Below are positions 9,256 to 19,022 of a DNA stretch of 64,000 nt, in pieces; position 1 is the stretch's first letter, and each line of letters starts with the position of its first letter. The translations under genes and the position numbers were made by a program. Under the pieces are notes generated by a model that saw only the letters and a program-made list of their open reading frames with translations, did not search any database and was not told the DNA's origin. The stretch is taken from assembly GCA_025057755.1 (NCBI GenBank), contig JANWVC010000007.1, forward strand, positions 248,001-312,000. Reading direction: 5' to 3'. This stretch comes from Limisphaera sp. Lineage in GTDB: Bacteria; Verrucomicrobiota; Verrucomicrobiia; Limisphaerales; Limisphaeraceae.

Positions 9256-10353
9256 ATGAATGTCTTGTCAGACCACGCTTGCAAGAATCAGCCGACCCCG
9301 GCTCCCGTCCGAATTGGCATCACATTCGGCGACGTGACCGGGGTGGGCCCTGAGGTGATCGTTAAAGCCCTTGCCCAGATTTTTGCGGGCTGCGTTACGC
9401 CAGTTCGCGATGCGCCGGTTGAATTTGTCTTATACGGAGACCGTGGGTGGTGGGAACGGGTTGTTCAACAGTTAACTTCCCTCCGTGCGCTTCATTCTGA
9501 AATGGCTGCCAGTTTGCTTTTGGATCGATTGGCATGGGCCGATTCCATCGTAGGCCCCTTGCCGCAAAGGCTTGCGCCCGGGGATGCGCAGGCGGCTCAA
9601 GCAGCGGTGCGATGGCTGGAGGCTGCAGCGCGTGACTGTCTGAAAGGGGATTTGGATGCGATGGTGACGGGGCCGGTGCACAAAGCGGCCATTCAACGCG
9701 CCGGGATTCGATTTGTGGGTCAGACTGAATTTCTAGGCGCTCTGGCCGGGGAACCGGAGCCGGTCATGATGCTGCTGGGGACCGACCCGGCCGGCCGTTG
9801 GTTGCGAGTGGCTCTGGTGACGGTTCACGTGGCATTGCGCGAGGTGCCCTCGCGGCTGAGCGTGCAGCGGATTGTGCGGACCATCGAGTGTGCTCGTGAG
9901 GCCTGTGAACGATTGCGACTGCCTCGGACCAAAGTGGCTGTTTGCGGGTTGAATCCTCATTGCGGTGAGGACGGCGCCTTTGGCGATGAGGAAAAGCGTT
10001 TGATTCAACCGGCCCTTGAGAGAGCCCGAGAGCAGGGTTGGCAGGTGGAAGGCCCTTGCAGTGGTGATACAGTCTTTCATCATGCACTCCAAGGCCGATT
10101 CGATGCTGTGGTGGCGATGTACCACGACCAGGGATTGGCGCCACTCAAGGCGGTGGCGTTCGACACAGGTGTTAACTGGTCCTTAGGTCTACCTTTCATC
10201 CGGACTTCGCCAGATCATGGCACCGCTTACGACATCGCAGGCCGCGGCATGGCGGATGCCACCAGCATGCGATGTGCACTGGAGTTGGCCTGTCAACTCG
10301 CAGTACAAGCACGCCAGAGTGCAGCCTCTGCGGCACACATGTATCGCGATTGA
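9256..10353 (+). CDS. pdxA: 4-hydroxythreonine-4-phosphate dehydrogenase
   Basis: NAD-dependent, metal-requiring dehydrogenase of the DXP-dependent vitamin B6 (pyridoxal phosphate) pathway. The 365-residue protein has the family start IGITFGDVTGVGPEVI and the substrate loop MVTGPVHKAAI. Metal-ligand histidine regions are seen in VTVHVALREVP and MYHDQGLAPLK, and the closing segment RTSPDHGTAYDIAGRGMAD is present. It follows surA by 6 bases and is very probably cotranscribed with it. A few extra residues at the N-terminus may mean that translation starts slightly downstream. Confidence 0.95.
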   Translation: MNVLSDHACKNQPTPAPVRIGITFGDVTGVGPEVIVKALAQIFAGCVTPVRDAPVEFVLYGDRGWWERVVQQLTSLRALHSEMAASLLLDRLAWADSIVGPLPQRLAPGDAQAAQAAVRWLEAAARDCLKGDLDAMVTGPVHKAAIQRAGIRFVGQTEFLGALAGEPEPVMMLLGTDPAGRWLRVALVTVHVALREVPSRLSVQRIVRTIECAREACERLRLPRTKVAVCGLNPHCGEDGAFGDEEKRLIQPALERAREQGWQVEGPCSGDTVFHHALQGRFDAVVAMYHDQGLAPLKAVAFDTGVNWSLGLPFIRTSPDHGTAYDIAGRGMADATSMRCALELACQLAVQARQSAASAAHMYRD

Positions 10354-10752
10354 ACTGAGCGCTGGAGGCCGACTTGCGTGGCCGCGTTGCGTGGCTGGCC
10401 GTGGGACCTTTTCTGCAGCGCTGCGCGTTTGGTTCAAATGATAGGATGCCCGGCTGACGGTGCCGGCGCAGCGAAATTTCTTTGAAACGCGTCGGCCTGG
10501 TGGCTTTACATCAAGGGTGCGGACCAAAGCGGGGCGGGGATCGATTTCCGAACTACCGGTGATTTCGCTATGAGCCACTTTGGAGTTGATTCTTGCAGAT
10601 TTGCACCTTGACTTGAGTATTAGAAAAACCGGTTTTTGGAGCGCCTTGTTCGAGCATCGGCGCCCCTATAAACCTCGGCTCGCCGTGGCGCCCGGCATCG
10701 CTTTGGGAACCAATTCCTTGTCAGTCTGTTGCGGAAGGACGGTCGGGCTCTT
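10354..10752. other. Intergenic region pdxA / tadA (convergent)
   Basis: About 400 bases between the convergent pdxA and tadA genes. No gene, clean hairpin-plus-T-run terminator or repeat family was recognised. Confidence 0.5.
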
Positions 10753-11286
10753 TTAAGCATCCTCGCGCAAATGGCCAGAATCAGATTCACGGTTTGAATC
10801 GTCACTCCGGCCTTTTCGCCGCATATCCCGAAAAAAGGTTTGGAGCAGCCACCGGCATTCGTCTGCTCGGACCCCGCCGGTAACGAGGCACCGATGATTG
10901 AAGGTGGGGAATTGCAGCAGGTTCAGCACTGAACCGGCGGCGCCTGCCTTCGGATCGGGGACACCAAAAACCACGCGTGCGATCCTGGCGTGAACGATGG
11001 CGCCGGCACACATGGAACAAGGCTCTTTGGTGACGTAAAGCGTGCAGTCGGACAACCGCCAATCGCCCACCGCTGCGGCGGCCTGCGTCAGAGCCAGCAT
11101 TTCAGCGTGAGCCGTGGCATCGCGCAACAATTCCACCTGGTTGTAAGCCCGAGCGATCACGCGCCCCTGACGCACAACGACTGCTCCCACCGGCACTTCC
11201 TCCGCCGCGAGTGCGCGGCGGGCCATGCGGAGTGCCTCGCTCATGAACCAGTCGTCGCTTTGGAAATCAAGGATGGGTTCGCTCAT
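10753..11286 (-). CDS. tadA: tRNA adenosine(34) deaminase
   Basis: Zinc-dependent deaminase that converts A34 to inosine in tRNA-Arg(ACG). The 177-residue protein carries the HAE motif (H60, E62) and PCSMC (C90, C93), which bind zinc and supply the catalytic glutamate, followed by the IARVVFGVPDPKAGAAGS segment of the TadA family. The frame is open 150 bases further upstream, but ATG 11286 overlaps the stop of the nudix gene as ATGA and restores the normal length. The two genes form a translationally coupled pair. Confidence 0.93.
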   Translation of the reverse strand: MSEPILDFQSDDWFMSEALRMARRALAAEEVPVGAVVVRQGRVIARAYNQVELLRDATAHAEMLALTQAAAAVGDWRLSDCTLYVTKEPCSMCAGAIVHARIARVVFGVPDPKAGAAGSVLNLLQFPTFNHRCLVTGGVRADECRWLLQTFFRDMRRKGRSDDSNRESDSGHLREDA

Positions 11287-11834
11287 GGGCGCGGATTTGG
11301 GGCCGCTTCGGTGACAGGTGGCCCTGGCGCGGCAGATAACACGGGTCGCGATTCTTCCAAGATCCACTCGTGACGTCCATCCGGATAACAATGGCAATGC
11401 GCGGCGAAGAAACCGCCTCGATGCTGTTGGAACCATGGCCAGATGCTCTCACGGTCGGTGGCCGGCAGGGGTAAGTTCATCAATTCGTGCCACGAGAAAA
11501 AGGCGAAGTGTCCTTCTGCGTGGGGTGGAGGCAGGCGGCGTAGGCGCGGCCGGACTTCAAAGAGGAACATAAGCCAATGGGCCTGGCCCAGATAACCATG
11601 TTCACTGACCAGCCCGGTCAGATGCAAGTCGGCTGGTGTCAGGTGTAGGCCCAATTCTTCGCGGGCTTCGCGACAGGCGCAGGCGTACGGCGACTCGCCG
11701 ATTTCGGTCCGGAGTTTGCCGCCACAAGGGCTCCAAAGTCCGCGATTTGGCTCGCGCGACCGTTTCATGAGCAGAAGCTGATCCTGCTCGTTGAAGCAGT
11801 ACAGCAGGGTCGAGATACGATAGGGCAACGCCAT
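11283..11834 (-). CDS. Nudix hydrolase
   Basis: A 183-residue Nudix-fold pyrophosphohydrolase, probably acting on a nucleoside di- or triphosphate. The Nudix box reads GGKLRTEIGES followed by REAREELGL. The catalytic REAREE helix is intact, but the loop between the first glycines and the following Glu is two residues longer than the textbook G-x5-E. The SPCGGKL context and GLVSEHGYLGQAHWLMFLFEVRP strand are consistent with an MTH1/8-oxo-dGTP-type member. Substrate cannot be assigned. Its stop overlaps the start of tadA by four bases. Confidence 0.85.
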   Translation of the reverse strand: MALPYRISTLLYCFNEQDQLLLMKRSREPNRGLWSPCGGKLRTEIGESPYACACREAREELGLHLTPADLHLTGLVSEHGYLGQAHWLMFLFEVRPRLRRLPPPHAEGHFAFFSWHELMNLPLPATDRESIWPWFQQHRGGFFAAHCHCYPDGRHEWILEESRPVLSAAPGPPVTEAAPNPRP

Positions 11835-12063
11835 GCTTCTTCAAGTGGTCCGACAAAGGCCGCAGGGGTCAATTCCAAAACCGTCAATTTTGATTGGGGG
11901 CGCCGACGGATGGTTGACTTTTGAACCCCCTGCTGACGGCCCCCGATGAGATGAAGAGCATTCGAAAAATCGCGCGAATGTAAAGGCATCGCGCAGAGAG
12001 GACCGCTGGCGGCTGGCTTGCTGGCGGTGCAGGACCTTGATATGCCGGGACGGTTGACGAGAG

Positions 12064-14766
12064 ATGACCCATGAATCGTCCAAGGATGGAGGCATGGACA
12101 CCGCATTGACACGGTCCACGCGGATTCAGGCCGAGGGAAGGTTTTTCCGGAAAGGCCGGGAAAAATTTTTTATCCGAGGAGTGACCTACGGTCCGTTGGC
12201 GCCGGATCCGGAAGGTCAACCGTACGGCTCGCGCGACACCGCGGCCCGGGATTTGGATCTCGCAGTCGGGCTGGGGGCCAATGTGGTCCGCGTGTATGTC
12301 CCTCCGCCGATTTGGTTAATGGACCTTGCTTGGGAGCGAGGGCTGCATGTGTGGTCAGACCTGTCATGGCCCCAGCATGTTTGTTTCCTTGAAACAGCGG
12401 ACATGCGAGCGCAGGTACGGCATTCCGTTCGGCAAGCGATTCGACGATTGGCTGGGCATCCGGCTGTTTTCGCCTACAGCGTGGGCAATGAAATTCCCCC
12501 GGATATTGTTCGATGGAGCGGACCGGGCATTGTGCGACGCTTTCTGGAGGATTTGGTGGAAGAAGTAAAGGCCGTTGATCCCTGTGCCGTGTGTACCTAC
12601 GGCAATTTTCCGCCGACGGAGTATTTGCAGCCTCGCAACGTGGATTTTGTGGCTTTTAATGTCTATTTGCATGACCGTCGCGCGTTTCGAAACTACCTCG
12701 ACCGCTTGCAGATTCTGGCCGGTGACCGGCCGTTGGTCTTGGGTGAGTGCGGCGTGGACGCCTTGCGGGAGGGGGAGGATCGTCAGGCTGCCCTGTTGAC
12801 CTGGCAGGTTGAGGAGGCCTTCCGAGCAGGGCTGGCGGGATTTACCGTGTTCAGTCTGACCGACGAGTGGCATCGGGGGGGAAGACCGGTTTTGGATTGG
12901 GCCATGGGGCTGACCACTCGCGAGCGTCGGCCGAAGCGTGCATGGTTTGCCGTGCAACAGCAATTTCGGCAGGCGCCCCGGTTTCCCCTGAGCCGCTGGC
13001 CTAAAGTGTCGGTCGTGGTCGCAAGCTTTAACGGGGCGCGTACGTTGGAGGCCTGCTTGGCTTCATTGCTGCGGATTCGGTATCCGGACTATGAAGTGAT
13101 CCTCGTAGATGATGGGTCTGCGGATGCCACTGCGGAGATTGGCGCTCGATTTCCAAGCGTCCGCGTCATCCGGCATAAGCACAACCTGGGATTGTCCGCA
13201 GCCCGTAATGCAGGCATTGCAGCGGCTGCGGGCGAGATTGTGGCGTTTACGGATGATGACTGTCAGGCGGACGAGGACTGGCTGTATTACCTGGTCCAAG
13301 CGCTGCTGGAGAGTGAGGCCGTTGGCGCGGGAGGTCCTAATCTGCTACCGCCAGAGGATAGTCCGGTGGCTGCCGCTGTCATGGCCTCGCCAGGTGGGCC
13401 GGCAGCGGTGTTGCTGACAGATCGTCTGGCCGAACACTTGCCCGGCTGCAATATGGCTTTCTACAAGTGGGCGTTGGAAGCGATTGGGGGATTTGACCCC
13501 GTGTTCCGTAAAGCAGGAGATGACGTGGACATTTGCTGGCGTTTGCTGCAAGCGGGTTACCGTCTGGTATACGCGCCGTCTGCTTGTGTATGGCATCATC
13601 GTCGCTCTACGGTGCGTGCCTATTTGCGTCAGCAGGCCGGTTACGGTGAAGCGGAGGCATTGCTGATGCGCAAGCATCCGGAACAGTTTAATCTGTGGGG
13701 AGGCAGCCGCTGGCGAGGTCGGATTTACGGCACGGGTTTGGCACACATGGGATTGGGCCGATCCATCATCTATCATGGAAAATTTGGCTCCGGTTGGTTT
13801 CAAACTTTGTACGGCCCAGTCCCGCAGGACTGGTGGTTGTTTACGACCGCCCTGGAGTTCCATGTGCTTGTCACGCTCCCGTTGGCGGTGCTTGCGATGC
13901 ATCTGAGTTGGCTCGGATGGTTCGCGTTGGGTTCGTTCCTCCTGACGGTGACCACCTGCGGCATCGCAGCGGCTCGAGCCCCTCTGGGCCGTGCGCACCG
14001 TCGTTGGTGGTCGCGTCCGCTCATCGCACTGTTGTTTGGCCTGCAGCCTGTGGTTCGGGGTTGGGCACGCTATCGGGATCGCATGCGGTGGCGCTCCTGG
14101 GAGAAGGGGCCAGAGGAATCCTTGGAAGCGGCGGCACTCAGACGCAGTTCGTTACGTTTGGACCGTGTGGATTTATGGAGTGAACGTCCTGTGGAACGTC
14201 TGGAGGTGTTGGAAGCCATGATCGCGGATTTAGAACGTCGGGGTTGGACGGTTCGGCCAGACACAGGATGGTCCAGTTATGATTTTGAAGCTGTTTGCAA
14301 TCCTTGGACCGTGCTTCGCGTGGTCAGTGCGCTGGAGTTGTATCCCGAAGGGAAGCGTCAAATTCGACTGCGCATCGTCGCTGGTTGCACGTTGATCGCG
14401 CGGGTGGCTTTCGGAATCGTCTTGATTGGCAGTATGGCGATGGGAGGGCTTCTGCCGATGTGGCGTCCGTGGATTTGGGTCGTTTTCCCGGCGGCGTCTT
14501 GTATGGCATGGTTGTTTTGGCGGCGTCAAAGTCGAGCTTCACTGAGCCGGTTGGCACTGGCTTTGGATGCATTTGCCCGTGATCGGGACTTGATCCGATT
14601 GCCCTGGCAAACGCATTCGCCTCCGGCTTGGAAGCGATGGATGCACTGGCTGCAACAGTCGTGGTCCAGGCACCTGCCTCCCCAAAGGGCTTCCCCCTTT
14701 CACGGGAACAGCGGGTCTCAGGCTGGGTCGCCCCGCGGCGTTGGACACCAGGAGGATCGCATTTGA
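12064..14766 (+). CDS. Glycoside hydrolase (GH2-type barrel) / GT2 glycosyltransferase fusion
   Basis: A 900-residue protein joining two opposing carbohydrate activities. Residues ~20-300 resemble the TIM barrel of GH2-like hydrolases: FFIRGVTYGP strand, GANVVRVY, the likely acid/base E143 in VGNEIPPD and the likely nucleophile E228 in LGECGVD. Residues ~313-560 are a family 2 glycosyltransferase: VSVVVASFNG, VDDGS, FTDDDC (DxD-type) and GDDVDICWRL. The C-terminal third has hydrophobic segments (about 598-640 and 780-825), suggesting a membrane anchor. ATG 12064 is used, but ATG 12094 is nearly as good. It stands alone, divergent from the nudix gene 229 bases away. Family calls are firm; the product is unknown. 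Confidence 0.85.
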   Translation: MTHESSKDGGMDTALTRSTRIQAEGRFFRKGREKFFIRGVTYGPLAPDPEGQPYGSRDTAARDLDLAVGLGANVVRVYVPPPIWLMDLAWERGLHVWSDLSWPQHVCFLETADMRAQVRHSVRQAIRRLAGHPAVFAYSVGNEIPPDIVRWSGPGIVRRFLEDLVEEVKAVDPCAVCTYGNFPPTEYLQPRNVDFVAFNVYLHDRRAFRNYLDRLQILAGDRPLVLGECGVDALREGEDRQAALLTWQVEEAFRAGLAGFTVFSLTDEWHRGGRPVLDWAMGLTTRERRPKRAWFAVQQQFRQAPRFPLSRWPKVSVVVASFNGARTLEACLASLLRIRYPDYEVILVDDGSADATAEIGARFPSVRVIRHKHNLGLSAARNAGIAAAAGEIVAFTDDDCQADEDWLYYLVQALLESEAVGAGGPNLLPPEDSPVAAAVMASPGGPAAVLLTDRLAEHLPGCNMAFYKWALEAIGGFDPVFRKAGDDVDICWRLLQAGYRLVYAPSACVWHHRRSTVRAYLRQQAGYGEAEALLMRKHPEQFNLWGGSRWRGRIYGTGLAHMGLGRSIIYHGKFGSGWFQTLYGPVPQDWWLFTTALEFHVLVTLPLAVLAMHLSWLGWFALGSFLLTVTTCGIAAARAPLGRAHRRWWSRPLIALLFGLQPVVRGWARYRDRMRWRSWEKGPEESLEAAALRRSSLRLDRVDLWSERPVERLEVLEAMIADLERRGWTVRPDTGWSSYDFEAVCNPWTVLRVVSALELYPEGKRQIRLRIVAGCTLIARVAFGIVLIGSMAMGGLLPMWRPWIWVVFPAASCMAWLFWRRQSRASLSRLALALDAFARDRDLIRLPWQTHSPPAWKRWMHWLQQSWSRHLPPQRASPFHGNSGSQAGSPRGVGHQEDRI

Positions 14767-15316
14767 AAGCGGCCCAGGTCTTGCCGCGGCCGCGTTCGAC
14801 CGCCCCACGGGTCGCAACTGGGAGGGTGCATGAAAACGCTCGCTGTGGCAAGCCATGCAGATGGACTTCTGCATCGGTTCGGTAAACAGGACGTGATCGG
14901 CGTAATTGCATGGTATTGCTCAGAGGCTGTTCGTAAATGCTGTGGGGGTTGTTGTCCAAGGCGGCTGCTGCATGCGGACCCATAGAGCACGCAGTTCACA
15001 AGACGACCAGGTCGCGGGTTTGAGAGCGAATGTGGGAATTCCTGTTCGAGCACGCTTTGCTCAAGTTCGCGTGCCTTTAAGACTTGGGTCAAAAGCGGTA
15101 GAGGTTTATGATGAGTTGATACCCATGTCTTAACGGCTTCGATGGTTTGGACCACAGCGAGTTTTCGCTGCATGATGCGAAACGGGTGGCTTCCGTGGCT
15201 ATCGTGGAGGCCAGCCTTTAGGCGTCATACTGTTTTGCCCAATTCGATCCAGACAAGAGTGCCGGCGATAAAGGTTTTTTGCTGACATTTGGGCCGTCGA
15301 GCTTAGCTTGGAATGG
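14767..15316. other. Intergenic region before the SUMF1 protein
   Basis: About 550 bases with no supported gene. Short open frames on both strands show no recognisable family and look like chance. Only a short hairpin (ATGCAGA/TCTGCAT, 14855-14874) was noticed. Confidence 0.5.
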
Positions 15317-17536
15317 ATGATGGGTGAATGGATCGGCCGCTTTCGCAAAGGGATGGAGTTTCCCGGCCGCGTTCGACTAGGGGGCGGTCTGCTCGCCGTG
15401 TATCTGGTGTGTTTCGCCCCATGGTGCATTGCGGCGGGGCAGGTGGATACAGATTTTCGTGCATGGGTCTACGAGACGGCGGTGGAGTTTCTGGCCACGG
15501 GTGATTTCGATGGAGACAACCGTGTGGACGTTGTGATCGTGGATAAGTCCAGCGGCAAGTGTCGCTTCGCCTATCAATTGCAGCCCGGACAATATACGTG
15601 GGCTGAGGACAATCGTCCCAGCGGCGTGCGGGGGGTGACCGGTGTTTCAGTGGGTCGGCTCATTCAGACCGACCGCGATGCATTGGCGATTACATCTGCA
15701 GATGCCAACCTTTTGGTGATCCTTGAATCGCCTTCACCTCAAATGGTCGCACAGCCGCGCGAGATTCATCTTGAAGTGATGGGCCCGAACGCGGTGTTGG
15801 CCTGTGACATCGGTGGGGAAGGTAACACCGTGCTGGACGATCTTGTGGTGGCCAGCATGTATAACAGTCCCGACCCGTATTTGCTGACGGTCTTTCGCAA
15901 TACAGGTCGTGGTTTGCAGGCTTTGGATCAAATCACGATGGATCAACCTGCGACGTTGCCCAATCGATCTGTTTTACGTCCGGATCTTCCCGCAGTTGCC
16001 TTGGGCATGGTAGGTGATCCGCCAACCGAACTGGTGATGAGCCGCTTTGATACAGGACGCCCCGAGGTGTTGGCGCGTCTGACGGATCTACCGCCGCGGA
16101 GTGTGTACACACTGGGTCGTCTGCGTGAAGAAGCCCTGATGGATTTGCTGCTTTACCAACCGGGGTCAGCAGAAATCCGGGTGCGCTCGATTCTCCGGGT
16201 GGAGCGATTTGGGGTCGAGTTCGGTCCTGAAACGCGCTTCGACTGGCATCGCCCGATTGACCTGGTCTGTGTGGTACCCGGCCCGGCGCCGCAACGGCTT
16301 TTAATTGTTTCCGATGCCGGGCAACGCGTTTCTTGGGTACAGATTCGAGGCGAACGACTTGAGATTGCGGCTGAAATTCTGGCAGAAGTCGAACGTTTCA
16401 CCGGTGCGCTGCCAGTGCCGGAGGGAGCGTTTCTTTTCCTCGCCCCTACGAACAATAAGCCCAGTTGGCGTTACCAATTCTGTACATCTGGTGGACAGAC
16501 GGAAGGTCAGCCCTCCGGTCTGTTGCCCTCATTGGCAGACAGTGATGTGGCCACGATCCCTGCCATTTACCAAGCCATCATGGCGAACAGGGACGTGCAG
16601 ACCGAGGCTGAGATGAAACCTTACACCAACACCATTCCGGGCACGCAGGTCCGCTACGTCATGGTGCCTGTGCCGGGAGGCGAGTTTATTATGGGCAGTC
16701 GGGAAGAGGATCCAGAGGGTCGGCCCGATGAACGCCCCGCCCACAGAGTTCGCATTTCGCCGTTCTGGATTGGCATGTTTGAAGTGACATGGAATGAGTT
16801 TGAGTTGTTCATGTACCCTGAAGATGAGAAACGTTTGCGCCAGGAAATGGGGGGCCAAAACCCGACGGATCCTTTGGCGGATGCGGTGGCCCGACCTTCG
16901 AAGCCTTACACAGAGATGAGCTTCGGAATGGGGAAAGATGGCTATCCCGCCATCAGCATGACCCATCACGCCGCCAACAAGTATTGTCAGTGGCTCAGCG
17001 CCAAGACGGGGCATTTTTACCGACTCCCCACGGAAGCAGAATGGGAATATGCGTGCCGGGCTGGTACCACCAACGCGTATTCCTTTGGAGATGATCCAGC
17101 CCTGCTGGATCAGTACGCTTGGTATGAAGACAACAGCGACTTTAAATACCACAAGGTGGGCCGAAAAAGGCCGAATCCATGGGGCCTGTACGACATGCAC
17201 GGGAACGTGGCTGAATGGTGTCTGGACCAGTATGAGCCTTATCAGAAACTGCTGGCTCCGGGAATGGACGTGCTGATCAACCCTTGGAATCGGGCCACCC
17301 GCCCTTACCCCCATGTAACCCGGGGCGGTTCCTTTGATGATCCGCCCTGGCGGCTGCGCAGCGCAGCGCGTCGGCCTTCGGACCGGTCCTGGAAAATGCG
17401 CGACCCGCAGTTACCGAAGAGTATTTGGTGGCTAACAGATGCGCCGTTCGTAGGCTTTCGCATCGTCCGTCCCTTGGAAGTGCCGCCACCTGAGGAAATG
17501 AAGCGCTATTGGATCAGCGGAACGGAACGGGATTAA
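15317..17536 (+). CDS. Secreted FG-GAP/VCBS-like repeat protein with SUMF1 domain
   Basis: About 739 residues. A signal peptide-like start (basic MGEWIGRFRKG followed by a hydrophobic segment ending near IAAG) directs export. The N-terminal ~400 residues contain FG-GAP-type segments, for example GDFDGDNRVDVVIVD, expected to form a beta-propeller. Residues ~440-725 form a formylglycine-generating-enzyme-like (SUMF1) domain: VPGGEFIMGS, FEVTWNEF, YRLPTEAEWEYACRAG, GLYDMHGNVAEWCLDQY, RGGSFDD and FVGFRIVRP. No sulfatase is adjacent, so a maturase role is not supported; many bacterial SUMF1 domains have other roles. A Tat-exported oxidoreductase follows within 100 bases. ATG 15320 is an alternative start. 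Confidence 0.85.
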   Translation: MMGEWIGRFRKGMEFPGRVRLGGGLLAVYLVCFAPWCIAAGQVDTDFRAWVYETAVEFLATGDFDGDNRVDVVIVDKSSGKCRFAYQLQPGQYTWAEDNRPSGVRGVTGVSVGRLIQTDRDALAITSADANLLVILESPSPQMVAQPREIHLEVMGPNAVLACDIGGEGNTVLDDLVVASMYNSPDPYLLTVFRNTGRGLQALDQITMDQPATLPNRSVLRPDLPAVALGMVGDPPTELVMSRFDTGRPEVLARLTDLPPRSVYTLGRLREEALMDLLLYQPGSAEIRVRSILRVERFGVEFGPETRFDWHRPIDLVCVVPGPAPQRLLIVSDAGQRVSWVQIRGERLEIAAEILAEVERFTGALPVPEGAFLFLAPTNNKPSWRYQFCTSGGQTEGQPSGLLPSLADSDVATIPAIYQAIMANRDVQTEAEMKPYTNTIPGTQVRYVMVPVPGGEFIMGSREEDPEGRPDERPAHRVRISPFWIGMFEVTWNEFELFMYPEDEKRLRQEMGGQNPTDPLADAVARPSKPYTEMSFGMGKDGYPAISMTHHAANKYCQWLSAKTGHFYRLPTEAEWEYACRAGTTNAYSFGDDPALLDQYAWYEDNSDFKYHKVGRKRPNPWGLYDMHGNVAEWCLDQYEPYQKLLAPGMDVLINPWNRATRPYPHVTRGGSFDDPPWRLRSAARRPSDRSWKMRDPQLPKSIWWLTDAPFVGFRIVRPLEVPPPEEMKRYWISGTERD

Positions 17537-17631
17537 AAAAAGTCGGCAGGATTGCAATGAAGGTTTTTTCTTGGAGCGCGTCCATAGAAGTAAATCCGCC
17601 TTACGAGGCGAGGGAGTTCAAACGAAGTGTT

Positions 17632-18960
17632 ATGAAGAACCAACCAACCGAATCCTCCGGCCCGGTTGTAAGTCGTCGGGCGTTTTTAAAGCAGTCGACA
17701 ATGGCTGCGGCGACCGCCGCTGCTGCGGTGAGTTTTCCCGCCGTGGTTCGGGCTCAAGCCAAACCTACTTTGAACGCGGTCGTAATCGGACTGGGCGGGC
17801 GCGGAGCCGGTGCAGGCAATGACTTTTTGGAAGCCGCCAAGATTGTCGGTGTCGAGGCCCGCATCGTGGCGGTCGCCGATATCTTCCCTGAACAGGCGCG
17901 TCGTGGCCGGGAATTGTACGGTCTTGCAGAGGATAAATGTTTCAGCGGTTTCGATGCCTATTTGCGGGCCTTGGACCAACCCGGCGTCAATTACGCCATC
18001 CTGGCTGAACCACCGGGTTTTCGACCTGTTCATTTCAAAGCTTGCGTGGCACGAGGCCTGCACGTCTTTATGGAGAAACCAGTGGCGGTTGACGGCCCGG
18101 GCTGCCGAATGATGTATGCCGCGGGCGAGGAAGCACAGCGGAAGGGACTAAAAGTCGCAGCGGGAACACAGCGCCGGCATCAAGCCAGTTACATCGAGAC
18201 CATCCGACGCATCTGGGACGGCGTCATCGGGGAAATCACTGCGTTCCGAGCTTATTGGGTCAATGGCGGGCCCATCTGGCATCGGGGAGATCGGGGCGAC
18301 ACGGATTTGGAACGGCAAATCCGGAATTGGTACCATTACATTTGGCTTTCGGGGGATCATATCGTTGAGCAGCATGTTCACAACATCGACGTGTGCAATT
18401 GGATCATGCGAGATCATCCAATTCGGGCTTGGGGCATGGGCGCACGACAACAGTTGGGCGACAAGAGCGGCGAGATTTGGGACAACTTCGCGGTCGAGTT
18501 CGAGTATCGAAACGGAGTTCGCATGCATAGTTACTGCGGTCAGATCAAACGCTCGTGGGCATCGGTTAGCGAAGCCGTGGTTGGTACCAAAGGTACTGCC
18601 GATCCGTCCGGGATGATTCGTGTCCACGGGCAGAAACCGGAACGAATCCGGCCGGAAGGCCGCAACCCTTACGTACAGGAACACGTGGATCTCATTGAGG
18701 CTATTGTGAAGGAACGTGAGCTGAATGAAACAAAGAACGTTACGGACAGCACTTTGACTGCCATCATGGGGCGTGAGGCGGCTTACAGCGGAGCGGCCGT
18801 CCAGTGGGACGATATCCTGAAGTCCGACTTCAAGTATGGTCCAGACCTTGTATACGAAGAATCCGCCAAGATGACTTGGGGAGCATTTCGGACCCTAAAG
18901 CCCCCCATGCCAGGCGTGCATGATATCTTCAGAAATCCACCGTCTGTGCCGACTGCGTGA
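17632..18960 (+). CDS. Tat-exported Gfo/Idh/MocA family oxidoreductase
   Basis: A 442-residue NAD(P)-dependent sugar or inositol dehydrogenase-type protein. It begins with a twin-arginine signal (VSRRAFLKQS followed by an Ala-rich hydrophobic stretch ending at VVRAQA). The Rossmann segment NAVVIGLGGRGAG and the family motifs AEPPGFRPVHFKAC, HVFMEKPVAVD and HIVEQHVHNIDVCNWIM are all seen. Substrate is unknown. ATG 17632 is chosen because it starts the Tat signal; an upstream in-frame ATG at 17557 is possible. It is probably cotranscribed with the SUMF1 protein upstream and ends at a clear terminator. Confidence 0.9.
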   Translation: MKNQPTESSGPVVSRRAFLKQSTMAAATAAAAVSFPAVVRAQAKPTLNAVVIGLGGRGAGAGNDFLEAAKIVGVEARIVAVADIFPEQARRGRELYGLAEDKCFSGFDAYLRALDQPGVNYAILAEPPGFRPVHFKACVARGLHVFMEKPVAVDGPGCRMMYAAGEEAQRKGLKVAAGTQRRHQASYIETIRRIWDGVIGEITAFRAYWVNGGPIWHRGDRGDTDLERQIRNWYHYIWLSGDHIVEQHVHNIDVCNWIMRDHPIRAWGMGARQQLGDKSGEIWDNFAVEFEYRNGVRMHSYCGQIKRSWASVSEAVVGTKGTADPSGMIRVHGQKPERIRPEGRNPYVQEHVDLIEAIVKERELNETKNVTDSTLTAIMGREAAYSGAAVQWDDILKSDFKYGPDLVYEESAKMTWGAFRTLKPPMPGVHDIFRNPPSVPTA

Positions 18961-18990
18961 TGGGAGACCCCCAGAAAACATGAAGATTCG

Positions 18991-19022
18991 CCCGCCAGAG
19001 GAACCTGGCGGGTTTCTTTTTT
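18991..19022 (+). terminator. Rho-independent terminator after the oxidoreductase
   Basis: A perfect 8-bp GC-rich stem (CCCGCCAG / CTGGCGGG) with a 6-base loop, followed at once by TTTCTTTTTT. It lies 30 bases after the stop codon at 18960 and is the cleanest intrinsic terminator in the window. Confidence 0.93.

Noticed and set aside
15317-17536. SUMF1 protein as a sulfatase maturase
   Set aside because: No sulfatase gene or CxPxR motif nearby; the domain is kept as SUMF1-like only.
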